DNA of 64,000 nt from Rhododendron vialii (Eukaryota > Streptophyta > Magnoliopsida > Ericales > Ericaceae). Below, piece by piece: positions 1 to 17,502 of this stretch; position 1 is the stretch's first letter, and every line of letters begins with the position of its first letter. A model generated the notes under the pieces. It had not been told where the DNA came from. It ran no database searches and saw only the letters and a program-made list of their open reading frames with translations. The DNA lies in the NCBI RefSeq assembly GCF_030253575.1, contig NC_080563.1, positions 36,007,001 to 36,071,000 of the forward strand, read 5' to 3'. Position numbers and translations under genes: made by a program.

Positions 1-369
1 AACTAAGGAAATGTAAAATAATGACAAATTAACGGACAGGTTTAAACCAAGGAAATGTTTTACTGGAACTCTATAACCTTGTCCAAGACTCCAATTATTA
101 TTATATGGTGTGGGCGTATCAAACCTTTGAAATTTCAATCCTGATTCTCTAACGAAACCGACTAAAACCAAATGATTGGCCAACCCAATTAAGAGTTGGT
201 GGAGTACTAATCCATCGGATCGTTTTTTACTAGTTTGAAACGAATATTGAAAATCAAGTCTTTAGCGCTTGATTGGATTGTCTAATCTGTTTGTGAAGAT
301 AGCTAGGGGATGTGATTGGAGATTCTCACATTAAAATATTACTGTATGACCAAAATTGGCATTGCTTCC

Positions 370-705
370 TTTTTCGGGTCATCTCCAATCTAGTATTAGC
401 TATTTCTTCAAAATAGATAATGGATGTGATATACTGAATGAATATTTTATAATTTGTCTTTTTTTTTCTTCATTTTTTGTACTTTTGAGGATATATATAT
501 ATATATATTTGGAGGGATTTATCGTCTTTTTTAGAGATTTGGTCTCCGAAATGAAAATGTGGTCTCCAAACCAAAAGCAAATTTGGAGACCGAATCTCTA
601 AAAAGAAAACAATTTTAGTCTCTCCCAAAAAGTAAAAATAAAAAATAAAGATGAGGAATAAATCATAAAATCTCTCTACAATATGTTACATAAGTCTGTG
701 GAAAC
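370..705. mobile_element. Foldback MITE-like element (family A, decayed copy)
   Basis: The left half (catctccaatctag, then a TTTTTTAGAGATTTGGTC-like core) is mirrored by the right half. The core 'aaagcaaatttgga' and the flanking 'ataaatcataaaatctc' match the better preserved hairpin at 36005-36373. It is probably a member of the same non-autonomous DNA transposon family. The ends are eroded and no target duplication could be assigned. Confidence 0.5.
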
Positions 706-1641
706 TCATGGTCCATACAAGAGGGAGGAGCAGTATTCCTGAAGCACTGAATAAGTACTAAAATTTAATACTTTAGTCTGAAGTAGTGTAGTCTATGCTT
801 TTCATATCTTGGGTTTGTTTGTGAATTACAAAATTTTCTTTAAGTAATGCTAGGACACAATTACACATCCCACGTTGACATGCGAGAAACACACATATAT
901 CTGGTTGACGCAGAGTTATAAGAATGTACTACGTACGTTAAATGTATCTCAAGTGAACTATGGGACTATCCTTCAAAAATTATTAGAAGTGCGTGTAGAT
1001 TAATTCAGACAACTTGATTTTATAAAATAAAATTAAAACACATGCATCCGTAGAATTTTCGTTATTTCCTTTATTTTCTTGATTTCCTTTCTCACAGAAA
1101 TTTCTAAAGCCTTTTACAAAAAGAAGGAACAGCATTCCTAAAGCACTGAATAATTTCGTCTAGAGTAGTGAGCGATTCCAAACTTAATTTACTAGTAAAG
1201 TGTATAGTAATTAAATTGTCTCCGATGTCTCTTAGTTTATGACCCCCAATTATAATACACCCTTGGCAAGGAAGGGTTGTTGAATGACGGGAGAGAGTGT
1301 ATTTTTTGGCTTTATTTTGTATTTTTGTCTGGATTTAGTTCGGTTTTTGTCCGGTGATCATTTGGTATTAGTTTTATTTTTGCGAACCTGATCTAGCTAG
1401 GCGAATTTGAAATAGAATTGCACATATTGTGCTTTGATTGTCTTCTCTATTGGTTTGTCCGGTCTATGAACGCCCATTTACCCCCATGTGGTTCTTCTCT
1501 GTTGTGAAGGCTTTTGCCTCACAGTTGAATACAACTTCTCATATTGGCCAAAAAAAAAAAAAGACTTCATTTAGTAGCTACTAGTATTAATTTTCCTATC
1601 ACAATTGTTTTCTACTATATTTTTTAGATTATCAAGTTGTT

Positions 1642-1768
1642 ACATGAGATCATATTAAGATGTGGTACACAATAATAGTAATTTTAAAAAAAAAATCGCG
1701 TACACATGAGATCATATTAAGATGTGGTACACAATAATAGTAATTTTTTTAAAAAAAATCGCGTACAC
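1642..1768. repeat. Two-copy tandem repeat, about 62-bp unit
   Basis: Two nearly identical head-to-tail units run from 'acatgagatcatattaag' to 'tcgcgtac', differing mainly in the length of an A/T run in the middle. It is a recent local duplication with no coding content. Confidence 0.85.
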
Positions 1769-2091
1769 AGATAGGGATATAACCCAGTGGGCTTGACCTT
1801 ATGCAAGAAAATAGGCCCTCCTTAACCCAGTGGGTTTGGCTGAAGATTTTAGAGTGATTGGATTTTGAGGGGTTTCATGAGTTTGGGTCATAATTAACAC
1901 AGTCCATCTATGCACGCTCTCATACAAACGATCCAAATCAATCATTAAATTTAAAAAATAATAATTTGGTTAGCCCTAATAAAAAATTAGCTAAATCGGG
2001 TGAACGTAAGTTCTTATCCAATCTTCTAAATTTTCTTAAGATTTTCAAGGAGGACTTTTTCAAATACCTACCAAAACACATACTCCTACGC

Positions 2092-2258
2092 TTCTACATG
2101 CATAAATGCAAACCTAGAAATATGAGTTCAATGAGAATTAACTACATGCATATGTGTGCAATACTAAAGACCATTAAAACTTTGGCTAGAAATTTGAAAG
2201 ATTTGACTAATGACCCCCTCGATTTGATCGGCATCATTATGCTACATCATTCTTTTAA
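2092..2258. repeat. Dispersed repeat, copy also at 3945-4110
   Basis: Both copies share 'tctacatgcataaatgcaaa', 'atgcatatgtgtgc', 'tagaaatttgaaag' and 'cccctcgattt.atcggca' in the same order with scattered substitutions. A second shared block, 'cagtgggcttgaccttatgcaagaa', occurs at 1786-1812 and again near 5048-5075. These are diverged copies of one repeat family of unknown class. Confidence 0.7.
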
Positions 2259-3606
2259 AAAAATTGCTTTTATGCCAAGATACGGATGAGGCTTATTTTT
2301 TGTCATCTTGGATAAAATATATCATTTCTCGTGATTAAGGATAGTTTCTCCCCCTTCAAGGTTGAAGCTCGTGTGCTGTGCTCCGGTTTGCTCCGATGGG
2401 TCGGTGCTCCGATCAGCCTTGCTGGTCCAGTGCTGTAGTCCGGTGGCGTGGTGGCAACAAGTTGGAGGAGTTCGTGGCGTGGTGGTCGGGTTACAGCCGG
2501 TCTGGATAGGGGATGGCTGTATGGTTTCTTTTTCTTTTCCTCTGTATTTTAGGTGTTGGGCTTGGCCCAATAAGTGTTATATAGCCTTGTCCTAGTAGGT
2601 ATTATGGGTTTGTCCCAATGGGTGTATTTTTGGTTGGCTTCTTGCCAATCTCGGTTTTAGGTCTCGGATCCTTACTCCGTTAGTTTTGTAACAACTTCAA
2701 AGATTATAAAAATAAAAAAATTGCGGAGCAAAAAGAAACCTTCTCCACCTTTGGAAATAACACCATGGGTTGTCCGTTCATTTTCAATTCACACACATTT
2801 TCTCGACCTTCATAAGTAGAGTAATATTTATATCTCACATTTTCAATTCACACACATAAGTACAAGAGTAATATTTATATCTCACTGGGGTCAAATAAAA
2901 ATAATAATAAATTTGAGGCCTAAGTTATATTTGAAAAAGAGCGGTAAAATATGAAGGAAATGGGTTGGGTTGGGTCGGGCATGACTTGACCCGTAATCGA
3001 CCCGACTCGTTACAACCCCGCAAATTATTGACCCGTATTCAATCTGCTCATATTCAACCCATGAGCGGTTTCATTCCGCCCAAATTCATCCATTTGCCAC
3101 CTCTAAATAATACCTTAGGTGTCAAAAATTCTGGTATGCTATTGAAGGACGAATTCCTCGATCTAGTCACATTCACCAACTTTTCTTTTTTTCGAAATTA
3201 GTTGATGGTGGTTAATTCCGATGGTTGAGTGTGTGCGATTTTTGGAGCAAATAGATTTGTCGTCTCCTCCTGCATGTTCACCATAATTTGGAGGTTTGGA
3301 ACACTGAACTACGATCGTTATAGTTAATGCATCAGCATTATTGTTGCCATGCAATTCATGATCAGCACAAACTCTGATCAGCATCGAAACTAGGATGCAT
3401 GACATTGCTCATAAGTCACTAAACCAGAAATATTGATGTCTTCAAACAATTAAGAATCCTTCTTCAGTGTACTCATCGTGAATTAGAGGTAAATTCCAAT
3501 TCACGTACGTGATTGTGGAATTGTTGAATCTTCATAGGAGAAAATTCCTTTCAACAAATTATCTTCAAATGCCACATATAAGCTCAGTAGGGCAAGATTA
3601 GTGCTA

Positions 3607-4115
3607 GCTCTAATACCAATTTGATGCCATAGTCCACAAGGTTAGATTAGTCTCGGGATGCCACTCAACTATAGGGGTACGTAAGTGGATGTCACTTGAC
3701 GCTACTAATCGCGAATATATCACTTGACGCTACCAAGCCACACACATGATTATACGAAGAATTACTTACTCCAAACAAGACACACTTGCACATAATAGTT
3801 AAAATCAAAAGCACTGTTTTCTCATTTCATTACATCACCTATTTATAGGCATTACAAGGATTACTCTTCCAGGACTTAATAAAGTCTAAACAATTTAAGA
3901 AAGATTTTTCAAAATCCAAAACACATAAATGAATAATCTACATTCTACATGCATAAATGCAAACCTAAAAATATATATTCAAAGATAATTAACTACCTAT
4001 ATGCATATGTGTGCCATATTTAAAACCCTTAAAACCTTTAAACTAGAAATTTGAAAGACGTAACTATATAATGATCCCCTCGATTTAATCGGCACTATAT
4101 ATTATGCTCCTCGAT
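3607..4115 (-). mobile_element. Possible decayed LTR with primer-binding-like site
   Basis: On the minus strand the sequence TTGGTATTAGAGC (about 3607-3622) resembles the initiator-Met tRNA primer site TGGTATCAGAGC. It directly follows a 'CA' that could end an LTR. Within the proposed LTR the minus strand has TATAAATAGG near 3840, a plausible LTR promoter. About 165 bp of its far end (3945-4110) is repeated at 2092-2258. The other LTR and the coding region were not found, so this is a weak call. Confidence 0.3.
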
Positions 4116-5719
4116 CAAAACTCCATTCGCAACCACGTACAACATGTGTATTAATTATGACCGACCTCACAACAAGGAAATATCTACAAACGAACAAGGA
4201 AACATTAATGAACAAGTGGTATTTCATGTCATAAGTGATTTCTACGGACTATCTTTTATGCTTATAGGTCCAATGCCAATGCCATATTGGTCTGATCTAG
4301 ACCAGAGAATTAACTTCGTTAATTATTTGGGCTTAATTTCTCCACTTCATCTCCCCTTTTCGACTTCATCTTCACGTTTCTTTTCCAATTGCAAGGTATG
4401 AATTTTCTCCCGTTTTCATGTACATTTTTCTTTTAGTTTTTTTTATTTGGCAATTGCGTTCCAAGTTATAGGACAAGGGGGAAAAAAAACCGTTCCACTA
4501 AGCACCCAAAGGGGAAGAAAAAAAAACAATTATTTTAACTTGAATGAGATTCTTGATGAAGAGGAAAATATTGAACAAACATTGGAGAAGATATAGATCA
4601 TTCCAATGAGCACCCAAATGAGATTGGAAAGTATCAGTTATTATGATAAATATTTAATTACATGCTAAAATTGTCAAAATTGTTATGCGCACAATCATTG
4701 TGTTGGTTGTGTGCTTAATTCTAGCCGTTCAGATGTGTTTGGACAGTCTAAATTTAAAAAAAAAAAGAAGTCTTCCCTAGAAAAGTTACTTTTCAGGGAA
4801 AAAGTTTGAGCGAATTCTAACCGTTTATTACAACAATGGACAGATAGAGATTAGTTATGTTTTACACAACGGTTGTTTGTGTAGCTTCACTTTGTGAAGT
4901 ATCCGTTATTCAGATACTTTTTTTTTAGAAAGTGGCATTAAATGTTGGAAAATATTCCATATTTATTCTTAAAATATCATACGAAATGGCATCTACATGT
5001 GATACACGTGGAAACTTAACTACCTTCCATTTAAAAAAATGGTACAGCCCAGTGGGTCTGACCTTATGCAAGAAGTTTAAAATAGTGTTATTAATCAACT
5101 AAGCCCTCCTTGGCCCAGTTTAGACCCAAAAAAATCAGAAATCATGCAAAGTCTATCAGTGCTCGGGGTGAAGGGCAGGTGGGAAAAATTATAAGTGTTC
5201 TTTGAGCACCGCTACATGGGCTGATGACTATGTGTATGGGCAAAAATGTAAATGTGTGATAGTGAAGGTCTCTGAATAATTACTTGGTCAGTGGGTGCTA
5301 ATAACTCGTGTTTCTAATCTAATGGAAAATAAGCCAAGACTTTCTTCACAATTTCATGTGAACTCTCCGTAAATATAATTTCCGGCATAATACATCGTCC
5401 AAATTATAAGAAGCTCCTTTTTTTTCCCCTTCGAAATGGTAGGCTATTTTTTTTGTTCCTGTCGCCTTGGCTGATCGAATCTGAGCTAGGGCTGAAAACC
5501 CAGAGCTAATTCCCCAGATCTGGGGTATATGCGCAACCAATAAATTATTGCATAAGATTTTTTGTTACTATATATATAATATTTAACGATTAAGGTAATG
5601 AGGTCATCTCTTAAACTCTTGAAAATAAAGTCTATCTCAACCTTGAAAAGAAACTCACCTACCACCAGATAGAGTTGAAAGAAAAATAGGGTTATCGTTG
5701 TTACGAAAGCTAAAATGCT

Positions 5720-6145
5720 AATTCCACATGGCCAGATGATGAAGGCCTAAACGTATGAGTTTTTTTTTTTTTTTTCTTTTTCTATAATCGGATGATCGGA
5801 CCTGCACACCTCGACTAATTCCGGAGCCGTAAAAGTTAACAATTAATCAAACCCTCCAATTGCCACATGATTTGAAATAGTTGGCATCCGTGAGATTCAA
5901 ACATGCAATCTCATAGAAGACAAGTATTTATTGTTGTCTCATGCTCACCTAGCTAAACCCTTTGCGGTTGCCTAAACTTATGAGTTTGTTCCTTCTCAGA
6001 TTTCAGGATCGAATCTCTTATATTCTATCAAGTATTAACTCATGTGTGGCCGGTCAGATTTAATCAGACCCCTTGTTAGTGGGCGACGAAATTGGTCCTC
6101 CTTAGTCGGGATATGCACAAATTGATCCGGATGCCTTCAGTTATC
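5720..6145 (+). mobile_element. Au-like SINE, split by a second SINE
   Basis: The left part has an A-box-like 'tggccagatgatgaagg'. After an interruption the body continues with 'tgttccttctcag' and a B-box-like 'ggatcgaatctc'. It ends with 'agtcgggatatgcacaa' and 'ccggatgcc', matching the conserved 3' tail of Au SINEs as I remember it. The A box and B box are pol III promoter parts typical of tRNA-derived SINEs. The body is interrupted at 5762-5969. Confidence 0.6.
5762..5969 (-). mobile_element. SINE inserted antisense in an older SINE
   Basis: Read on the minus strand this begins with a tRNA-like head (GGGTTTAGCTAGGTGAGCA) and carries a B-box-like GTTTGAATCTC. It has the tail AATTAGTCGAGGTGTGC and ends in a long A run, seen as T's at 5760-5776. 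It is flanked by 17-bp near-identical direct repeats (5745-5761 and 5970-5986, one mismatch) that are clear target-site duplications. Confidence 0.75.
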
Positions 6146-6751
6146 ATAAACAATGATTAGACACGGATTTACCGCATAGTTTTTTTTATTATTATTTATA
6201 TTCCTTTTTCTTCTTCTTCATATTACTATTAACCTAGCAATAAGAGTTTTATGACCAATTAAAAACGTCATTTGGGTAGTGGGGTGGCTTTCAACTAAAG
6301 TTGGTCCACGAAATCTGTTTGCGTATAATAAAGACTGGAATTTGCCAAATCAATGTGCGATTGGAAAAGGTGGTGGTGGAGTGGAGAGAGAAGAGTCAGT
6401 GTTTGGGGGGTAGGAGAGAATGAGATGGTGAAGAATATAGTTGTGGGGGGGAAGCATGGATGGGAGAGTTAGGTGAGTTAATCAGACGGATTATTAATTA
6501 TATAGTACTACGTAATAATTAAGTAGGACTACTCCCTCCAACTTTCAGGATAGCAATGTTTGACTTTGAGAGGCGATTTAGGTCATGTTTGTCTATTAAA
6601 TAGTAGTATATAGTAGTCATTTATTCAATCTTCCTTTAATAATGTTAAAAAGTTTCTAAGAAAAAAAAAAACAAATTGGAATTTAAATTCATTTATTCAA
6701 TCTTCCTTTAATGTTAGAGTGTACTCCAAAAGACCTTTAAAAAGTTTCTTT

Positions 6752-6978
6752 AGGCTCCGTTCTGCAACGGAAAAAAAAAATTATTTTTTGAAAAAGTAAT
6801 TTTAAGTTCAAAAATTATGAATTTATTAAAATTTAAAAATATGCAATATAAATTTTATTTAAAAAATTTTTTATACGGTGCAAAAAATAATTAAAAATTT
6901 ATTTCTCATTTATATTATTTTTTAATTTAAAAATATAAAATAAATTATTTATTTTTTAAAAAGATTTCTGGAACGAGG
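6752..6978. mobile_element. MITE (family B), TIR ggctccgttc
   Basis: A very AT-rich body of about 225 bp is bounded by 'ggctccgttctgcaac' on the left and the inverse 'tctggaacgaggtc' on the right. The same ends and similar internal words (ttcaaaaattatgaa, tatacggtgcaaaaa) recur at 19261-19499. It is a non-autonomous DNA element, hAT- or PIF/Harbinger-like by its ends; the superfamily is uncertain. Confidence 0.6.
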
Positions 6979-7310
6979 TCTGAGGCCTCAGTAGAAAAAA
7001 AAGACCTTAAAAAATGAGTCTGGCCAGAAGAAGTAAAACGTGACAAGGTGCATGATAGTACCACCTGGCACTCCTGCCTACAATATTTCCTTTTGGGGCT
7101 CGTGTCCCTTTAACTGGGGTGATGTCAGCCACGTCATGATTTCAATGTAATAGGGTAATTGGTGGGACACTGATTTTGGCATTCTAAAAATGTAGTAAGT
7201 GCAAAGTGGAGAGCCTGCGTATAAAAGTGGAAAGCGAAAATCAATTTTCTAATTGGTTTTCATACTTTTTTTTTTTGTAAGTACTTCCTTTTCTTATGAT
7301 CACACTTTAT

Positions 7311-8277
7311 CTTTTTTGTCCTTTTGTAATGTGAATTTACAAAATTAACTTTTCATTTATATGCTCTTTCACACTCACAAGGACAATATTGTAAATGAGA
7401 TTGAATTGTACACGGAGGGTCCGTGTATAAGCCAATTCCCTCCTACCTAATAAGAACAAGCCACCTCATTCATTAGTGGGGCAACCTACCTTTCCCTAAC
7501 CATCCAACTGACCCTCCTACACATCAATCAAATTGCTTTAATTTTTTAATTTCTGAAAAACAGCTGTGAGGTACCGAAAAATATGATTAAAAAATTAAGT
7601 GCTTTAGTTTTTGATTTGATTGAACCAGTGCAAAAATTTTATTATTCTGATCATATTATTTTAAAGGTTCGTAAATATTTTTTTGTCTTTAGGACCATGC
7701 GGAACAAATACTTGAATATTAAAATTTTAGAAACAAAATTAAATTATGACTCTTTAGAATAATATAATTATAATAATAAGATCTTTGCACCGGTTTAAAT
7801 AGATTGAAAATTGGAGCAATTATTTTTTTGAAAAAATTGGAGCATTTTTTAGACTGTTTATATATTTAAAAAAATAAATGCTCCGATTTTCAATTCGTTT
7901 AAACCAATGCGGAGATTTTATTATTCTGCTCATATTATTTTAAAGGATCATAATTTATATTTCTCTCTAGGACTTTAATAATCAAGCATTTGCTCTACAA
8001 GGTCCTAAATGAAAGCTCTAGAGACAAAAATTAATTATGACTTTTTAAAATAATATGATCTTCGCATGTCACAGCTGCTTTTCAAAAATTAAAAAATTAA
8101 AGCAATTTAATTGACGTGTAGGAGGGTCAGTTGGATGGTTAGGGAAAGGTGGGTTGCCCCACTTATAAATGAGGTGGCTTGTTCTTATTGGGTAAGAGGG
8201 AATTGGCTTGTACACGGATCCTCCGTGTACAATTTAATCTCCTTGTAAATTGACATTACAAGAAGATAAAAATATAT
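7311..8277. repeat. Foldback element, about 0.97 kb, long inverted repeats
   Basis: The left arm (about 7311-7570) is found inverted in the right arm (about 8060-8277). Shared blocks include the 'gtaatgtgaatttaca' segment, 'gagattgaattgtacacgg', 'aagccaattccct', 'ggcttgttcttatt' and 'ggagggtcagttggatggtt'. The arms contain a short internal palindrome (gtacacggatcctccgtgta). The middle holds a further diverged duplication around 7640-7760 and 7900-8050. There is no coding capacity. It is probably a foldback or MITE-type transposon. Confidence 0.75.
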
Positions 8278-11200
8278 ATATAGAGAGTGATTGTTAAAAA
8301 ATAAAGGGAGTGAAAAAAACCATTACCATGTAATAGATCCTGCACTTCGGGAAATTTGATTTGCACTCTTTTTGAAATAACCAAATTGCTCTTCATGTAA
8401 TGAAGGGTGAATTAACAAACGTGTCATATAAGAATAGTTCTGTGATTCCACATGAATAAGCTCAAAAGGAGTACAAATGTGGATGGAGAGGGATTGTGAA
8501 AATCAATCTCTATTTTAATGCCTAAACTTTATTTGGGAAATATGCCGTACACTCACATCTTGTAAATTTGCAGTCATAACAATACTGTGACAAAAATTAG
8601 ACCCAAAATTATTCAGAATTTTTGTCTTTAATTTAAAAGCAAGTTCCGTGAATTTGTCAAGCCTTCATGAAAATTCAATAATAAAATATGATATGTTACA
8701 AATATATCTGTTAGGTATTTTTATGTGAAAAACTTTCATGTAATACATAGTATATACGTACAATAGTAAAGGCGACATCATAATCCAAAATTCAAAATCA
8801 GCCCCAAAAAACTGTACCAAACATCCCCATATGCGAATGCTCTTCGATTATGTAGAGTCCAAAGTTATTGAGCATGCCTGTCTTAAATTTTGTTGAGATC
8901 CATTTAACTTTAAAACAAGTTTTGAGAAATTTGTCAAAACTTGAGTGAAACCATTCAGGTTTCCCTCCAAAACCATTGAAGGATTTCCCTCCCAAACCAT
9001 TCAGGTTTTCCTCCAACTCTCCAAGTCCAATTCAACCATTTAAACTATTTTTAAATGGAGAGTGACGGTAGAGGTTTAATTGATGAGTTTTCCAATAGTA
9101 TAGATGTTTATGTGATATTTATTAAAAGTCAGGTGACCGTGTAATTTTGGTGAAAGGTCATACTAAGCTCTCTTGATAACCCATTAAGGAACAAAATAAC
9201 TAACATGTCAAGAGAATTGAGGAATTCTCATTTCTAGTGTCACTAGCCATTACTACTGACAAATCAAATTTCAAGTCCTCCTGTTTGACAGGAATTATTA
9301 CAATTTCTGTAATATTTCTCAAAGCGTAGTCACATTCAAATGGTAACAGAAGTTCTCAAGAAACATTAGGCAAATACTAATAACAGCCCACTGGATATAA
9401 AAAGTGTGAAAAGTGTACTGGAGTGTGGTGATTTTTTATTTTTTTATTTTTTTTTGGCTTCGACTGTCGGGCAATAAAAAGACCCAAAATTTTATACTCA
9501 AGTGTTAGGGAAGATATGTTCCCTGAAAGATTCCAATCTAATTAATTATTGTCATCTTCATAAAGTCTCTATGAATTCTAAGAATGTCTTTGGTAAACTT
9601 TTTAAATTTGTTATTAATTTTTTTTTGGCGAATACAAACGAAACTACTTGAACTAATCTTTTCATAACACCGGCTTATTTTTATTTCTAGTGATTTGTTG
9701 TAAATTATTGTTTTAGAAGGCTTATTTTCATTTCTAGTGATTTGTTGTTAATTATTGTTTTAGAAGATTTATATTCTGATTCACCTCACCGATGAATATA
9801 AAATTAAAGAATAAATACTAGAGACCAAAAATAAACTAATAAACCTTTTGACTCGTTCTTCTCTTCATAAAAGAAAATAAATTTTTTTACTTGCTCTTTT
9901 TCTAACCTAACAATAAAAGAACATTGAAAGGGTTTGGACACTTTTCAATTTGGACCAATTTGCCCCTTGATTTTGCCCTATTTACCTATCTAACCTAATA
10001 ATATAATATAATATAATATAATGATTAATATTAATATCTAAACATTAATTAAACCATCCACACCCGCGCCGTCGCTGCGGGTCCCATTGGAGTGCCGCCG
10101 AACGCCGCCTCGAGATTTTGGAACCATCACAACAATGTACGGATACCGTGCAACACTTACCCGAGCTTAGAATCGCGTTTGAGGTCGTTTTTCGGAAACC
10201 CGAAACCTTAATAAATTATTGCGTAGATAAAAAGTTATGGTGGATTGTGGTATTGAAATTCATGTGTAGGTGAAAAATTACGAGATTAATAAATTTATCG
10301 GAATAATCGTAGTTTGTGTAGTAATTATATAATAATTAAATACGTAAGGATTTGGATTTAAAATGTAAATGAGGAGATATTTTCATTTATTGTATTTTGT
10401 TTTTTTTTAAAAATAAAGTGTAAATACTAAATTTAGTAATATGCACTTTCGAATAAAAATTAGTTTGGGAAATCTATGAATAATAATATGGTAGTTAAAG
10501 ATAATATTTTAAATAGAAAATTAGTGGAAATATTTTATATAAATTCAGATTTCAGAAAAAACACCACAGCATTGTACAGACACTGTGCAACACTTACCTA
10601 AGCTTAGAATCGCGTTTGAGGTAGTTTTTCGGAAACCCGAAACCTTAATAAATTATTGCGTAGATAAGAAGTTATGGTGGATTGTGGTATTGAAATTCAT
10701 GTGTACATGAAAAATTATGCAATTAATAAATTTATCGGAATAATCGTAGTTTATGTAGTAATTATATAATAATTAAATACGTAAGGATTTAGATTTAAAA
10801 TGTAAATGAGGAGATATTTTCTTTTAGCAACAAAAAAAAATGGTTACTACTTATAAGCTAATCTCAAAATATATTATCGGCCATATTAGTCTCATATCAC
10901 CGCATTATAAAGATCTAATATTAAACATTTATTGTATTTTGTTTTTAAAAAAAATAAAGTTAAGTAAATACTAAATTTAGTAATATGCACTTTCGAATAA
11001 AAATTAGTTTGGAAAATCTATGAATAATAATATGGTAGTTAAAGATAATATTTTAAATAGAAAATTAGTGAAAATGTTTTATATAAATTCTAAATGTGAG
11101 AAGTAGACTTAATTTTAAGTGTATTAATTAATTGTTTGACTAAATATTTATTTTTGTGATAATAAAGAAATAGAATAAATGATTTTGAGAATAATGTATA

Positions 11201-12326
11201 AGTTGATATTATTAGTTTGGTAAAAGAAAAAGGAAAAACATTATCTTAAGACAATGATTTTATTCAAACCGCCGTATGCTTATTTTGGCTTATTCGTCAA
11301 TTAATATTTAATAAATTAGAATACTATTGTGTCAGATATTGTATTTGTGACTTTTGTATGCTGTTGATTATTACTTGGATTATTGTAATTTGAATTACTA
11401 CGTAAACGTAGAAATTGGACAATAGGTACCCTGAGGTATTCGTGGCCAAATTGAAACTGAATAGACGTTAATAAATCAATTTGTCACAAAAGTGATAAGT
11501 GATTGGAGATTGTGCGTTGTGTCATGGTTGGAAATTATGGAGAGAAAAAGATTCTCCATGGAGGAGAATAGTAGAAACTATTAAATACAAGATAAATTCA
11601 TTAAAGGCTACATGTGACTGTTGAGATTATTCGAGTATAATTTTGTGTTATTTCATTAAAATTGTAAATTGTGGTATATAAAGCACTTCCACGGGCACGA
11701 AATCTTCGTACTTGCACGACGGAAAAAACCTAGTCTTTATAAAATAGGAGTAGTAGATAACTTCTAGTCAAAAATAAAAATTTGTTCGGAGCAACAAGTT
11801 TAATGCTAAGGGTACCAACCAAAAAGGTTCCAATGGGGTCCAAACCATTTGTGAGTCCCCATATTGGGGTCTCGCATAAATAATTCAAACCGTTGATTAT
11901 TTTTTAAATAATTTTTCCAAGTAACCTTGCAAAATTTAAGCTCAATTCAATAGACGTGTTCGATCCAATCATCCAATATTTTTTCGAAATCCAAGATCTT
12001 GAATTCTGAAAGAAAAATTGAACGTTGAATTGGATCAACACTTACATATATTAGAATGAGATCAATTTTACAGGTAAACTTGAAAAGTAATTTGACAATT
12101 AATTAACAGTTCTGATCATTTGTGCGAGACTAAAAAAATGAGCCTCACACACGGTCGGTACTCCGTTGTCTGTACCTATACTCGGCCTCTTACAACAATA
12201 TTAGGTTTGTTTGGTAATCAGTAAATTTACCAAAATACCCTCCATCAACCACCTACCACCACCACCACCCCACATCCTCACCAGCCCCTCTTTCGTCACC
12301 ATTCCCCCCACCTAAAAACCTTCTCT
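8278..12326. other. Gene-free region before the DAHP synthase gene
   Basis: AT-rich DNA with no convincing gene. It contains a 48-bp two-copy tandem repeat (9673-9768), a short (taata)n run near 9995-10020, a large direct duplication at 10131-11090 (listed separately), and GC-richer DNA around 10060-10110. The 10.1-11.5 kb part may be degraded LTR-retrotransposon DNA, but no protein domain survives. Confidence 0.55.
10131..11090. repeat. Direct duplication of a 430-bp unit, second copy with insertion
   Basis: Copy 1 is about 10131-10560 and copy 2 about 10571-11090. They share long runs such as 'cttagaatcgcgtttgaggt', 'ttttcggaaacccgaaacc' and 'taatcgtagtttgtgtagta'. Copy 2 carries about 100 extra bases (about 10826-10926), beginning 'gcaacaaaaaaaaatggtt' and ending before 'catttattgtattttg', where copy 1 runs straight on. 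Neither copy codes for protein. Confidence 0.8.
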
Positions 12327-12332
12327 TATAAA
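12327..12332 (+). promoter_or_regulatory. TATA box of the DAHP synthase gene
   Basis: TATAAA lies 103 bp upstream of the ATG, followed by a CT-rich leader with a (CT)n run at about 12400-12417, which is usual for plant core promoters. Confidence 0.6.
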
Positions 12333-12434
12333 TCTCCCCTCTCTCCTCCTCCTCTCCTCTTCAGGTACCCCCCTCTCCATTCCCACATTCTCAGGTACCT
12401 CTCTCTCTCTCTCTCTCCAAAATCCCAACCCGAA

Positions 12435-17327
<4,893 letters not shown>

Positions 17328-17502
17328 AACGGGCTTCAAGAATCGAGACCCGCAGATTATGTTTGTTCTTTCTTCTAAATGTATTGCCGTCTGTTTGTAT
17401 TGTGCTATGTCTCGGGTTTTTTTAGTTTTCAAGTATGTTATGTATTGTAAGTGTATACTGGAAGAAAGTGATGGTTTGAGACTTTGAAGAGATGGGAATA
17501 AA

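Larger units (their letters stand above)
1..7310. other. Gene-free AT-rich intergenic region
   Basis: No open frame here looks like a protein of known type, and none is long or supported by splice signals. The stretch is AT-rich with many homopolymer runs, an (AT)n run near 490-510 and several small duplications. A decayed repeat with a 3' A-run ends near 1561. Around 2380-2720 there is GC-richer DNA with repeated 'ttggccaa'-like words followed by an A-rich tail, which resembles a decayed retroelement 3' end, but I cannot name it. Specific repeats that I can support are listed separately. Confidence 0.6.

Noticed and set aside
5346-5540. 64-aa minus-strand frame with 'AHIPQIWGISSGFSALAQIR'
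   Set aside because: Short, isolated, no neighbouring exons and no recognised family.
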